A DNA stretch of 64,000 nucleotides from Polaribacter vadi (GTDB taxonomy: Bacteria > Bacteroidota > Bacteroidia > Flavobacteriales > Flavobacteriaceae): positions 456,501 through 520,500 of the forward strand of contig NZ_CP017477.1 in assembly GCF_001761365.1 (NCBI RefSeq). Direction: 5' to 3'. Below are positions 8,732 to 17,031 of this stretch, piece after piece; positions within the stretch are counted from its first letter, which is position 1, and the number at the start of each line of letters is the position of its first letter. The notes below the pieces were generated by a model. It saw only the letters and a list, made by a program, of their open reading frames with translations. It was not told the DNA's origin and made no database searches. The position numbers and the translations under genes were made by a program.

Positions 8732-8765
8732 AAAAAGTCGGGTTTGTGATAAACTCGGCTTTTTA
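8732..8765 (+). terminator. Intra-operon terminator or attenuator hairpin
   Basis: A 14-bp stem (AAAAAGTCGGGTTT with AAACTCGGCTTTTT, two G-U pairs in RNA) encloses a five-base loop and ends in T's. It lies between the two DUF4252 genes and would lower expression of the second. Confidence 0.75.
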
Positions 8766-8783
8766 TTATAAAATATATACACA

Positions 8784-9323
8784 ATGAAAAAATTAACCTT
8801 ATTATGTTCTTTAGTATTTTTAGTCGTTTTTGCAACTGCTTGTAAAAATGAAAAATCGCTACAGAGTTATTTAGTAGAAGCAAATGATAAAGCAGGGTTT
8901 TCTTCGATAGATGTTCCTGTAAGTTCTGTTTTAAGTCCTAAAGCAGATGTTTCAGAAGATGTAAAAGAAACCATTAAAAGCATTAAAAAAATAAATGTTG
9001 TGTTTCTTAAAAAGACGCAAGAAAATGAAACTGTTTATGAAACTGAGAAAGCAACTTTAAAAAATATTTTTAAAGATAATAAAGATTATAAAACATTATC
9101 ATCTATGAAAATGAAAGGTATGAATGTAAATCTTTATTATTCTGGAGAAACAGATTCTATCGATGAAATTGTTGCTTTTGGTTATAGTCAAGATGTTGGA
9201 GTAGGAGTTGCAAGATTATTGGGTGAAAACATGAACCCTGCAAAAATTATGGAAGTGATAAATGATATAAAAATGGATTCAAGCAATTTACAAGGTTTTA
9301 GTGCCATTTTTAAAGGGAAATAA
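8784..9323 (+). CDS. DUF4252 domain-containing lipoprotein
   Basis: A 179-residue paralogue of the preceding gene but lipid-anchored: MKKLTLLCSLVFLVVFATAC gives a lipobox with Cys20. The body shows the family's repeat of short beta strands and an amphipathic helix (IKSIKKINVVFLKK, MKGMNVNLYYSGE, EIVAFGYSQDVGVGVARLLG). It is last in the sigma/DUF4252 operon and terminates at the hairpin 9345-9383. Function is unknown. Confidence 0.78.
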   Translation: MKKLTLLCSLVFLVVFATACKNEKSLQSYLVEANDKAGFSSIDVPVSSVLSPKADVSEDVKETIKSIKKINVVFLKKTQENETVYETEKATLKNIFKDNKDYKTLSSMKMKGMNVNLYYSGETDSIDEIVAFGYSQDVGVGVARLLGENMNPAKIMEVINDIKMDSSNLQGFSAIFKGK

Positions 9324-9344
9324 AAATGATAAAAATATTTAATA

Positions 9345-9383
9345 AAAAAAAGAGGGAAATCAATATGATTTCCCTCTTTTTTT
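9345..9383 (+). terminator. Bidirectional terminator
   Basis: AGAGGGAAATCA and TGATTTCCCTCT form a perfect 12-bp stem with a three-base loop, A-run before and T-run after. It lies between convergent genes ending at 9323 and 9401 and can serve both. Confidence 0.9.
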
Positions 9384-9400
9384 ATGCTTCGTATTTCGAA

Positions 9401-9994
9401 TTATAATTCTAATGAAATACCGAATATAATTTGATTTGTTCTATTGTCAATTCTTTGAGTATTTGTAAATTTTGCTTCGTTTTCAGACAAACCTCTTTCC
9501 CATCTAACATCTAGTCCTAGTTTACCAAATTCTACACCAGCACCAAATTGTACACCCACAGAAAATTTATCAAACTCATCTGTAGATAAATCTCCAAAGC
9601 TAATATTATCATCTAAAATATATTGAAAAGAAGGGCCAACAAATGCATTGGCAAAACCTAAAAACTTCTTACCTATTAAAACAGGAACATCAATTTTTTT
9701 GAATGAATAATCTTCACTACCACTTTGTTGTTCAAATTCAGTTTTAACTTGTGTATATACAATTTCTGGTCTTACATATAAACCTAAAATTGGTACATTA
9801 CCTCTAAACCACAAACCTGCATGAAAACCAGTTTTAGCGCTTGCGCCATCAGCAATGTCATTGGTGGCATCTTTAAAAGATTCTTTACCATTGTTGTTGT
9901 AGTTAATACCTCCTTTAATACCAAAATCTACTTGAGCATTCGTAAATTGACTTATTCCAAAAGTCAACACAAAAAATAAAATTATTTTTTTCAT
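9401..9994 (-). CDS. Porin-family outer-membrane beta-barrel protein
   Basis: A 197-residue protein with signal peptide MKKIILFFVLTFGISQFTNAQ, then VDFGIKGGINYNNNG as in the OMP_b-brl_2 family. Barrel strands include FHAGLWFRGNVPILGLYVRPEIVYTQVK and VPVLIGKKFLGFANAFVGPSFQYIL; the last strand (IIFGISLEL) ends in Leu. It shares family and layout with the gene at 2993 but is diverged. It is transcribed toward the bidirectional terminator. Ligand unknown. Confidence 0.85.
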   Translation of the reverse strand: MKKIILFFVLTFGISQFTNAQVDFGIKGGINYNNNGKESFKDATNDIADGASAKTGFHAGLWFRGNVPILGLYVRPEIVYTQVKTEFEQQSGSEDYSFKKIDVPVLIGKKFLGFANAFVGPSFQYILDDNISFGDLSTDEFDKFSVGVQFGAGVEFGKLGLDVRWERGLSENEAKFTNTQRIDNRTNQIIFGISLEL

Positions 9995-10030
9995 AATTAT
10001 TTGATTTAAGTTATATGTAGTAAAACGTTA

Positions 10031-10981
10031 TTATTTTCTAGAAATTACTTTTTTAACAGCCTTTATTACAGCTTCTGCATCTAAACCATACTTTTTCATT
10101 AGTTGTTCTGGAGTTCCAGATTCACCAAAAGTATCGTTAGTACCAACAAATTCTTGTACTGTTGGTGTATTTAAAGATAATGTTCTTGCAACACTTTCTC
10201 CTAAACCACCAATAATGTTATGTTCTTCTGCAGTAACAATACAACCAGTTTTTGCAACAGATTTTAGAATGATTTCTTCATCTAAAGGTTTAATTGTGTG
10301 AATATTAATTACTTCTACAGAAATTCCTTCAGCTTCTAATTGTTCTGCTGCTTGCAAAGATTCCCAAACTAAGTGACCAGTTGCAACGATGGTTACATCT
10401 GTTCCTTCTGTTAATAAAATTCCTTTTCCTATTTCAAATTTAGCATCTGCTGGCATAAAAACTGGCACTTTTGGTCTTCCAAAACGCAAGTAAACAGGTC
10501 CATCAAAATCTGCAATTGCAATAGTAGCTGCTTTGGTTTGGTTATAATCACAAGGATTTATAACGGTCATTCCTGGCAACATTTTCATTAAACCAATATC
10601 TTCTAAGATTTGGTGTGTTGCACCATCTTCTCCTAAAGTTACACCTGCATGAGATGCACAAATTTTTACATTTTTACCAGAATAAGCAACTGATTGACGA
10701 ATTTGGTCATACACTCTTCCTGTAGAAAAATTAGCAAAAGTTCCTGTAAAAGGAATTTTTCCTCCAATGGTTAAACCAGCTGCAATACCAATCATATTTG
10801 CCTCTGCAATACCAATTTGAAAAAATCTTTCAGGATTTTCTTTTATAAATTGATCCATTTTTAAAGAACCAATTAAATCTGCACATAAAGCAACAACATT
10901 TGGATTTGTTCTCCCTAATTCTGTTAGTCCATCACCAAAACCTGAACGTGTATCTTTCTTTTCTGTGAATGTGTATTTCAT
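10031..10981 (-). CDS. Transketolase, C-terminal subunit
   Basis: A 316-residue protein covering the pyrimidine-binding and C-terminal domains of transketolase (DGLTELGRTNPNVVALCADL.., RFFQIGIAEANMIGIAAGL with the catalytic Glu in GIAEANM, then the transketolase C domain ending AVKKVISRK). In Bacteroidota and archaea transketolase is often split into two polypeptides that assemble. The thiamine-diphosphate-binding N-terminal half (~280 residues) is normally encoded just upstream, but here the upstream neighbour is maf and no N-terminal half occurs in the window. It serves the non-oxidative pentose phosphate pathway if its partner lies elsewhere. Confidence 0.9.
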   Translation of the reverse strand: MKYTFTEKKDTRSGFGDGLTELGRTNPNVVALCADLIGSLKMDQFIKENPERFFQIGIAEANMIGIAAGLTIGGKIPFTGTFANFSTGRVYDQIRQSVAYSGKNVKICASHAGVTLGEDGATHQILEDIGLMKMLPGMTVINPCDYNQTKAATIAIADFDGPVYLRFGRPKVPVFMPADAKFEIGKGILLTEGTDVTIVATGHLVWESLQAAEQLEAEGISVEVINIHTIKPLDEEIILKSVAKTGCIVTAEEHNIIGGLGESVARTLSLNTPTVQEFVGTNDTFGESGTPEQLMKKYGLDAEAVIKAVKKVISRK

Positions 10982-11130
10982 TATTGTAAATATATAATTT
11001 ATAAAATTTGCGTAAAAATAAACTTTTATTTCTCTTTATTGAAGATAAAAGAGATTTTAGCGTAAAGATTTTTGAACAAAGAAAAATATCCAATAAAAAT
11101 TATTAATTTGATTATAAAAAAGGGATTTCC

Positions 11131-11709
11131 TTATAATTTCATTAACGCATCATATAATTTATGAACAGGTAAACCAACAACATTAAAATAACTACCTTCA
11201 ATTTTATCGATTGCAATAAAACCAATCCATTCTTGAATTCCATAAGCACCAGCTTTATCAAAAGGTTTATAATTTTTGATGTAATAATTTATTTCTTCAT
11301 CAGAAATTTCTTTGAAATAAACTGAAGTTACATCACTTATAATCTTTTGAAAATTGTTTGTTTTTATGCTGATGGATGAAATTACCTCATGTTTTTTTCC
11401 TGATAAAGATTGTAGCATTTTAAAAGCATCAGCTTCATCTTTTGGTTTTCCTAAAGCTTCGTTTTCTAGCCAAACAATGGTGTCTGAAGTAATTAAAAGA
11501 TCTTTATCTGATAAATTTGTAAATGCTTTCGATTTTAAATCGGCTAAAAACTCAGTAATCTCTGTTCCTTTTAATTCTTTAGGATAAATTTCTTCAACTT
11601 CTTTCAATTGAATTGTAAAATCGAGATTTAAATCTTTAAAAAACTGTTGTCTTCTTGGAGATTTAGAAGCTAAAATTAGATGATAATTTTTAAGTTTTTC
11701 TTTGAGCAT
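11131..11709 (-). CDS. maf: Maf-family nucleoside triphosphate pyrophosphatase
   Basis: A 192-residue house-cleaning pyrophosphatase acting on non-canonical or dTTP/UTP-type nucleotides. Seen: the signature LASKSPRRQQF near the N terminus, SDTIVWLEN with the metal-binding Asp, GKPKDEADAF and the C-terminal YGIQEWIGFIAIDKIEGSYFNVVGLP. Length is normal. It follows smpB by eight bases on the minus strand, so the two are likely one transcript. Confidence 0.93.
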   Translation of the reverse strand: MLKEKLKNYHLILASKSPRRQQFFKDLNLDFTIQLKEVEEIYPKELKGTEITEFLADLKSKAFTNLSDKDLLITSDTIVWLENEALGKPKDEADAFKMLQSLSGKKHEVISSISIKTNNFQKIISDVTSVYFKEISDEEINYYIKNYKPFDKAGAYGIQEWIGFIAIDKIEGSYFNVVGLPVHKLYDALMKL

Positions 11710-11717
11710 ACAGGATA

Positions 11718-12179
11718 TTAAGTATTAAATTTCTTTTTAATTCTGGCTAAATCACGTTTATTGTCTCTGTCTTTTATCACATTTCGTTTGTCATGTGTTT
11801 GTTTACCTTTTGCTAAAGCGATTTCTAACTTGGCAAAACCTCTATCATTAATAAACAATTTTAAAGGCACAATTGTGTTACCTTTTGCTTCTACATCTTT
11901 TTTTAAACTACGTAATTCTCTTTTGTTCAATAATAACCTTCGTTCGCTTTTTGGTTTATGATTAAAGTGATGTCCAAACATATATTCTTGAATGTACATA
12001 TTTACAATAAACAATTCTCCACGATCATTAAATTCGCAAAAACTTTCTGTAATTCTTGCTTGGCTTAGTCTTATAGATTTTATTTCGGTTCCTGTTAACT
12101 GAATTCCAGCAACAAATTTGTCGAGAATTTCATATTCGAAACGCGCTTTTTTATTCTGTATGTTAATTTTTTTCTGCAA
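11718..12179 (-). CDS. smpB: SsrA-binding protein SmpB
   Basis: Binds tmRNA and escorts it to stalled ribosomes for trans-translation. The 153-residue protein shows the opening NKKARFEYEILDKFVAGIQL, GTEIKSIRLSQARITESFCE, and the basic C-terminal tail (KGKQTHDKRNVIKDRDNKRD) that enters the mRNA channel. It precedes maf with an eight-base gap. The tmRNA gene itself is not in the window. Confidence 0.96.
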   Translation of the reverse strand: MQKKINIQNKKARFEYEILDKFVAGIQLTGTEIKSIRLSQARITESFCEFNDRGELFIVNMYIQEYMFGHHFNHKPKSERRLLLNKRELRSLKKDVEAKGNTIVPLKLFINDRGFAKLEIALAKGKQTHDKRNVIKDRDNKRDLARIKKKFNT

Positions 12180-12334
12180 CGTTAAATTGTTTTTTTATGA
12201 TTAATTATGCTATAGAAAAACATATAAAATTGATAAAAATTAAGTTTATTATCAATTTATACAAAGATACATTTTTACATTCGAGAAAGAAATGTAATTT
12301 TGAAATCTATTTTAGATCAACCAAAAAAACTTTA

Positions 12335-13063
12335 ATGAAATATTTAGTATTCCTTTTTTCTATTCTTTTATTTTCTTGTACATCATCAGACAAAAAATTA
12401 ACAGCACAACAAATTATTGATAAAACCATTGTTGCTTCTGGTACAGATAAAGTTAAAAATTCAAAAATCACTTTCAAGTTTAGAGATCTTAATTATACTG
12501 CTATTAGAGAAAATGGCAAATTTGAATTATCTAGAAAAATAGATACGATTAAAGATGTTTTAACCAACGATGGTTTTAAACGTTTTGTAAAAGGAAATGA
12601 AGCTGAACTTGATGAAGAAATGAATGGAAAAATTACAAATTCCATTAATTCTGTACATTATTTTTCTGTGTTGCCTTTTGGTTTGAATGATAAAGCTGTT
12701 CGTAAAAAATTACTGCCATCAACAAAAATCAAAGACAAGGAATATTATAAGGTTGAAGTTTCTTTTGTAGAAAATGGAGGAGGAGAGGACTTTGAAGATG
12801 TTTTTATTTATTGGATAGGAAAACAAGATTTTTTAATTGATTATTTAGCGTATTCCTATCATACAAATGGAGGCGGAAAACGTTTTAGAGTTTTAAAAGA
12901 GCAATGCAACAGAAACGGAATTCGTTTTGTGGATTACCATAATTACAAACCTTTAACCAAAGAAATAAAGCTCATAAATTTAGATGAAGCTTTTGAGAAT
13001 AATCAACTAAAAAAAGTCTCAGAAATTGTCTTAGAAGATATAAAAGTTGAGATTTTAGATTAG
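12335..13063 (+). CDS. DUF6503-like lipoprotein
   Basis: The frame is open from 12197, but the ATG at 12335 is the likely start because it begins a lipoprotein signal (MKYLVFLFSILLFSCTSS, Cys15). This gives about 242 residues. The body begins LTAQQIIDKTIVASGTDKVKNSKITFKFRD, a pattern I associate with the DUF6503 family of Bacteroidota, and includes YWIGKQDFLIDYLAYSYHTNGGGKRFR. The family is thought to be an envelope beta-sheet protein; function unknown. The upstream region is shared with the divergent smpB promoter. Confidence 0.75.
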   Translation: MKYLVFLFSILLFSCTSSDKKLTAQQIIDKTIVASGTDKVKNSKITFKFRDLNYTAIRENGKFELSRKIDTIKDVLTNDGFKRFVKGNEAELDEEMNGKITNSINSVHYFSVLPFGLNDKAVRKKLLPSTKIKDKEYYKVEVSFVENGGGEDFEDVFIYWIGKQDFLIDYLAYSYHTNGGGKRFRVLKEQCNRNGIRFVDYHNYKPLTKEIKLINLDEAFENNQLKKVSEIVLEDIKVEILD

Positions 13064-13092
13064 TTTTTTTGGAGCTATTTCCTGCTAGGAAT

Positions 13093-13117
13093 TTATCTTG
13101 AGCGTAGTCGAAAGATT
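13093..13117. repeat. Fragment of a dispersed intergenic repeat
   Basis: The segment containing GAGCGTAGTCGAAAGAT resembles a short motif I recognise as commonly scattered between genes in flavobacterial genomes. Its role is unknown; similar fragments may be found elsewhere in the chromosome. Confidence 0.4.
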
Positions 13118-13166
13118 TCAATCAGGGCTAAACCAGTTTGCCAATTTTTGGTTTTAAAGAAAGCAA

Positions 13167-13667
13167 TTATTTCTCTATTTTCTCAACAGAACTCGTTTTA
13201 TTATCACCAGAAATAGTTACTTTATAAAGACTTGCATTGTCATTATCATCCATGTTTTCGTATTTCTTTTCGCCTAAAATTTGGTTGGCGAAAACAGGTG
13301 TTGTATTACTATGACCAACCACTAAAATAGTTTTTCCTTTTGTGTTTGCTTGAAAAACTGAATCATACATTTTTGAAGGATTGTAGAATTCAATTTCTAA
13401 ACTTTTACTCATGGCAGTTGGTGTAGCTGTTTGAATGGTTCTATTATAATTGGTAGAATACACAGCATCTAATTCAATATCCTTAAAATAAGTTGCCCAT
13501 CTTTGTGCTCTTTTTTCGCCTTCGTTACTTAAATTCGGGTTGTTGTTTGTCTTATCAAATACATCTTTTTCTGAATGACGAATTAAATAATAAGTAGTTG
13601 TATCATCAGAAGAACAAGAAATTAACAAACTAAAAACAAAGGCAAAAAGGAAGAAATATTTTTTCAT
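13167..13667 (-). CDS. Histidine phosphatase (phosphoglycerate mutase-like) lipoprotein
   Basis: The open frame starts at 13688, but the Met at 13667 (MKKYFFLFAFVFSLLISC, lipobox Cys) is the better start. This gives 166 residues. The histidine phosphatase core shows YYLIRHSEK, in which the usual RHG is RHS (the phosphorylated His is retained), ERAQRWATYF, STNYNRTIQTATP with the second catalytic Arg, and VVGHSNTTP with the second His. It is an envelope-anchored member of a family of acid-phosphatase-like enzymes; substrate unknown. Confidence 0.85.
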   Translation of the reverse strand: MKKYFFLFAFVFSLLISCSSDDTTTYYLIRHSEKDVFDKTNNNPNLSNEGEKRAQRWATYFKDIELDAVYSTNYNRTIQTATPTAMSKSLEIEFYNPSKMYDSVFQANTKGKTILVVGHSNTTPVFANQILGEKKYENMDDNDNASLYKVTISGDNKTSSVEKIEK

Positions 13668-13761
13668 AAGATTGATATTAAAAACCAAATATACTTAAAA
13701 AAGAAAAAGCGACACTTTTTCAAGCATCACTTTTTCTGAACGAACTAATCAAACTAAAATT

Positions 13762-16371
13762 TTACAACTCATCCACCAAATCAGATTGATTTCTAAAAAC
13801 TAATTTATCATCAAAAGCATCTAACAAAATAATGCTATCTGTGGTTATTTTTCCTGATAAAATCTCTTTAGAAAGTTGATTTAATACTTCTTTCTGAATA
13901 ACTCTTTTAACAGGTCTTGCCCCAAATTCTGGCTGATATCCTTTTTTAGCCAAATAGGTAATAGCTTCATCTGTAGCATCTAAAGTAATTTCTTGTTTGC
14001 CAATCATTTTCTTTAAATGTTCAATTTGTAATTTTACAATTTGAAAAATATCCTTTTCATTTAAAGGCGTAAACATAATTACATCGTCAATTCTGTTTAA
14101 GAATTCTGGTCTTACAGATTGTTTTAATAATCCCATCACTTCAATTTTAGCCAATTCTGTAACAGCTTCTATATCTGCTTTTGGATCTGCGAATTTCTCT
14201 TGAATAATATGGCTTCCCATATTTGATGTCATGATAATAATCGTGTTTTTAAAATCTGCAACTCGTCCTTTATTATCTGTTAATCTTCCTTCATCTAAAA
14301 CCTGTAACAACACATTAAAAGTATCAGGGTGCGCTTTTTCAATTTCATCTAACAACACCACAGAATAAGGTCTTCTTCTTACAGCTTCTGTTAACTGTCC
14401 ACCTTCATCATAACCTACATATCCTGGAGGTGCACCTACTAATCTACTTACAGCGTGTTTTTCTTGATATTCACTCATATCAATCCTGGTCATGGCATTT
14501 TCATCATCAAACATATATTCTGCTAATGCTTTTGCTAATTCTGTTTTTCCAACTCCTGTGGTTCCTAAAAACAAGAAACTACCAATCGGTTTGTTCGGGT
14601 TTTGCAAACCAGCTCTAGATCTTCTTACAGCATCAGAAACTGCAACAATTGCCTCTTCTTGACCCACAACTCTTTTGTGTAATTGAGTTTCTAATCGCAA
14701 CAATTTTTCACGTTCAGATTGTATCATCTTAGTCACAGGAACACCTGTCCATTTTGCAACCACTTCTGCAATATCATCTAAAGTTACTTCCTCTTTTATC
14801 AAGGATTTTTCAGATTGATTTTCTGCCAAAACTTTCTGGAAACCTTCTAAATCTTCTTGCGCTTTTTTAATTTTTCCATATCTTATTTCTGCCACTTTTC
14901 CATAATCTCCTTCACGTTCTGCTTTCTCAGCTTCCATTTTAAAATCTTCAATGGCTGCTTTTGCATTCTGAATATTATCAACAACTTCTTTTTCAGATTT
15001 CCATTTTGCGTTCATCTCATTACGCTCTTCTTTGAGATTTGCTAAATCAGAACGTAAAGATTTTAATTTAGCTTCGTCATTTTCACGTTTAATCGCTTCA
15101 ATTTCAATCTCTAACTGCATCACTTTTCTATCTAAAACATCTAATTCTTCTGGTTTAGAGTTGATTTCCATACGCAATTTAGCCATAGCTTCATCCATTA
15201 AATCGATGGCTTTATCTGGTAAAAATCGGTTTGTAATATATCTTTGAGATAGTTCTACAGCACCAATAATAGCTTCATCTTTAATACGAACTTTATGGTG
15301 TGTTTCGTATTTTTCTTTGATTCCTCTTAAAATAGAAATGGCACTTTCTGTATCTGGTTCGTTTACTTGTACTTTCTGGAATCTACGTTCTAAAGCTTTG
15401 TCTTTTTCAAAATATTTTTGATATTCATCTAAAGTAGTAGCTCCAATTGCACGTAATTCTCCACGAGCCAAAGCAGGCTTTAAAATATTTGCAGCATCCA
15501 TGGCTCCTTGTCCACCTCCAGCACCAACTAAAGTATGGATTTCATCAATAAAAAGTACAATATCTCCATCTGCATTTGTAACTTCTTTGATAACCGCTTT
15601 TAAACGCTCCTCAAATTCTCCTTTGTATTTTGCACCCGCAATTAGAGCACCCATATCTAAAGAAAAAATTAATTTATCTTTTAAGTTTTCTGGTACATCT
15701 CCATCTACAATTCTGTGTGCTAAACCTTCTGCAATAGCAGTTTTACCAGTTCCTGGTTCCCCTACTAAAATTGGGTTATTTTTTGTTCTTCTTGATAAAA
15801 TCTGTAATAATCTACGGATTTCTTCATCTCTACCAATTACAGGATCTAATTTTCCGTTTTTTGCTAATTCATTTAAATTTTTAGCAAATTTATTAAGTGA
15901 ATTATATGTTTCTTCTTGAGATTGAGAGGTTACTCTTTCACCTTTTCTCAATTCTTCTATGGCTGCTTTTAAATGCTTTTCTGTAACTCCTTGGTCTTTT
16001 AAAACTTGGGCAATATTACTTTTCGACTTAAAAATAGCCAGAATTAAATGTTCGATGGAAACATAATCATCTTTCATGTTTTTTGCAATCACAGATGCTT
16101 CTGTTAAGGTTTTATTTGCCTCTCTAGAAATCATTAATTCTGCTCCAGAAACTTTTGGTAAACTTTCTAATTGTTTATCAACAATCTGATTTACAATATC
16201 AATATTGATGTTTAATTTTTTCAATAAAAAAGGAAGCACATTTTCATCAACTTGTGTTAAAGCTTTAAATATATGTTCGTTTTCTATTTGATTATGACCA
16301 AAACTTTGCGCAATTTGTTGCGCCATTTGTATGGTTTCTTGCGATTTTGTGGTATAGTTATTAAAATTCAT
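13762..16371 (-). CDS. clpB: ATP-dependent disaggregase ClpB
   Basis: An 869-residue hexameric AAA+ chaperone that works with DnaK to dissolve protein aggregates. Domains in order: Clp N-domain (1-145), AAA-1 with Walker A GEPGTGKT (about 205-212) and LFIDEIHTLVGAGG, a long coiled-coil middle domain (about 400-525) with acidic/basic heptads, and AAA-2 with GTTGVGKT, LLDEIEKAHPD and the C-terminal small domain. Length and all motifs are normal. It is a single gene; no CIRCE-type operator was seen upstream. Confidence 0.98.
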   Translation of the reverse strand: MNFNNYTTKSQETIQMAQQIAQSFGHNQIENEHIFKALTQVDENVLPFLLKKLNINIDIVNQIVDKQLESLPKVSGAELMISREANKTLTEASVIAKNMKDDYVSIEHLILAIFKSKSNIAQVLKDQGVTEKHLKAAIEELRKGERVTSQSQEETYNSLNKFAKNLNELAKNGKLDPVIGRDEEIRRLLQILSRRTKNNPILVGEPGTGKTAIAEGLAHRIVDGDVPENLKDKLIFSLDMGALIAGAKYKGEFEERLKAVIKEVTNADGDIVLFIDEIHTLVGAGGGQGAMDAANILKPALARGELRAIGATTLDEYQKYFEKDKALERRFQKVQVNEPDTESAISILRGIKEKYETHHKVRIKDEAIIGAVELSQRYITNRFLPDKAIDLMDEAMAKLRMEINSKPEELDVLDRKVMQLEIEIEAIKRENDEAKLKSLRSDLANLKEERNEMNAKWKSEKEVVDNIQNAKAAIEDFKMEAEKAEREGDYGKVAEIRYGKIKKAQEDLEGFQKVLAENQSEKSLIKEEVTLDDIAEVVAKWTGVPVTKMIQSEREKLLRLETQLHKRVVGQEEAIVAVSDAVRRSRAGLQNPNKPIGSFLFLGTTGVGKTELAKALAEYMFDDENAMTRIDMSEYQEKHAVSRLVGAPPGYVGYDEGGQLTEAVRRRPYSVVLLDEIEKAHPDTFNVLLQVLDEGRLTDNKGRVADFKNTIIIMTSNMGSHIIQEKFADPKADIEAVTELAKIEVMGLLKQSVRPEFLNRIDDVIMFTPLNEKDIFQIVKLQIEHLKKMIGKQEITLDATDEAITYLAKKGYQPEFGARPVKRVIQKEVLNQLSKEILSGKITTDSIILLDAFDDKLVFRNQSDLVDEL

Positions 16372-16536
16372 TTTCTTTATATATTTTTCAAAGGGGTGTT
16401 AAGTTCCTTAGGTTGTTTGTATGTTTTACAATCGATAAATGTCAATTATGATACCAATTGATGTTTAGTGTTAAAACAAGTCAAATTGTCTTGTTAAGTA
16501 TTGTTGTTGCTGACTTTTTGACGGATTAAAGTTCCT

Positions 16537-16544
16537 TATATTTG
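16537..16544 (+). promoter_or_regulatory. -7 promoter box (TAnnTTTG)
   Basis: TATATTTG lies 27 bases before the ATG of the YtxJ gene. A T-rich TTTTTG at 16515-16520 may serve as the upstream element, although its spacing is shorter than ideal. Confidence 0.65.
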
Positions 16545-16570
16545 CACTATAAAAATACAAAATACATAAA

Positions 16571-16972
16571 ATGGGTATATTTAACAACATGTTTGGAGGT
16601 AATAAAGATGAAAAATCAAAAGAGGAAAAAAAGGCATACTTAAACTGGATTCCTTTAACGTCCTTAAATCAATTAGAAGAAATAAAAGAACAATCTAAAA
16701 TTAGCGCAGTTTTAATTTTTAAACACTCTACAAGATGTGGAATTAGTAAAATGGTTATAAGACAGTTTGAGAATTTATTCGAAGAAGAGCATCAAAATTT
16801 AAAAGTTTATTATTTAGATTTATTAAATCACAGAGATATTTCTGCAGAAATAGGCGTAATGTTTCAAGTTATGCACCAATCTCCACAATTAATTGTGGTA
16901 AAAAATGAAGTTTCTGTATATCATGCCTCACATTCTGACATCACTGAAACAAATTTAACAAGATTTGTATAG
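16571..16972 (+). CDS. ytxJ: Bacillithiol system redox-active protein YtxJ
   Basis: A 133-residue monothiol bacilliredoxin-like protein of the DUF2847 family. After a Lys-rich start it has the thioredoxin-like strand ISAVLIFKHSTRCGISKMVI with a single active-site Cys, then YYLDLLNHRDISAEIG and MHQSPQLIVVKNEVSVYHASHSDIT. The family is thought to remove bacillithiol from S-bacillithiolated proteins; flavobacteria are bacillithiol producers. It has its own promoter box and precedes a helicase gene by 59 bases. Confidence 0.88.
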   Translation: MGIFNNMFGGNKDEKSKEEKKAYLNWIPLTSLNQLEEIKEQSKISAVLIFKHSTRCGISKMVIRQFENLFEEEHQNLKVYYLDLLNHRDISAEIGVMFQVMHQSPQLIVVKNEVSVYHASHSDITETNLTRFV

Positions 16973-17031
16973 GATAAACTTGCATTAAACCTTATTTAAG
17001 TCTTATTTTTGTATTCTAAATTTTTACACTT

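Noticed and set aside
12197..12334. N-terminal extension of the DUF6503-like gene
   Set aside because: Would bury the lipoprotein signal 46 residues inside the protein; the start at 12335 fits export.
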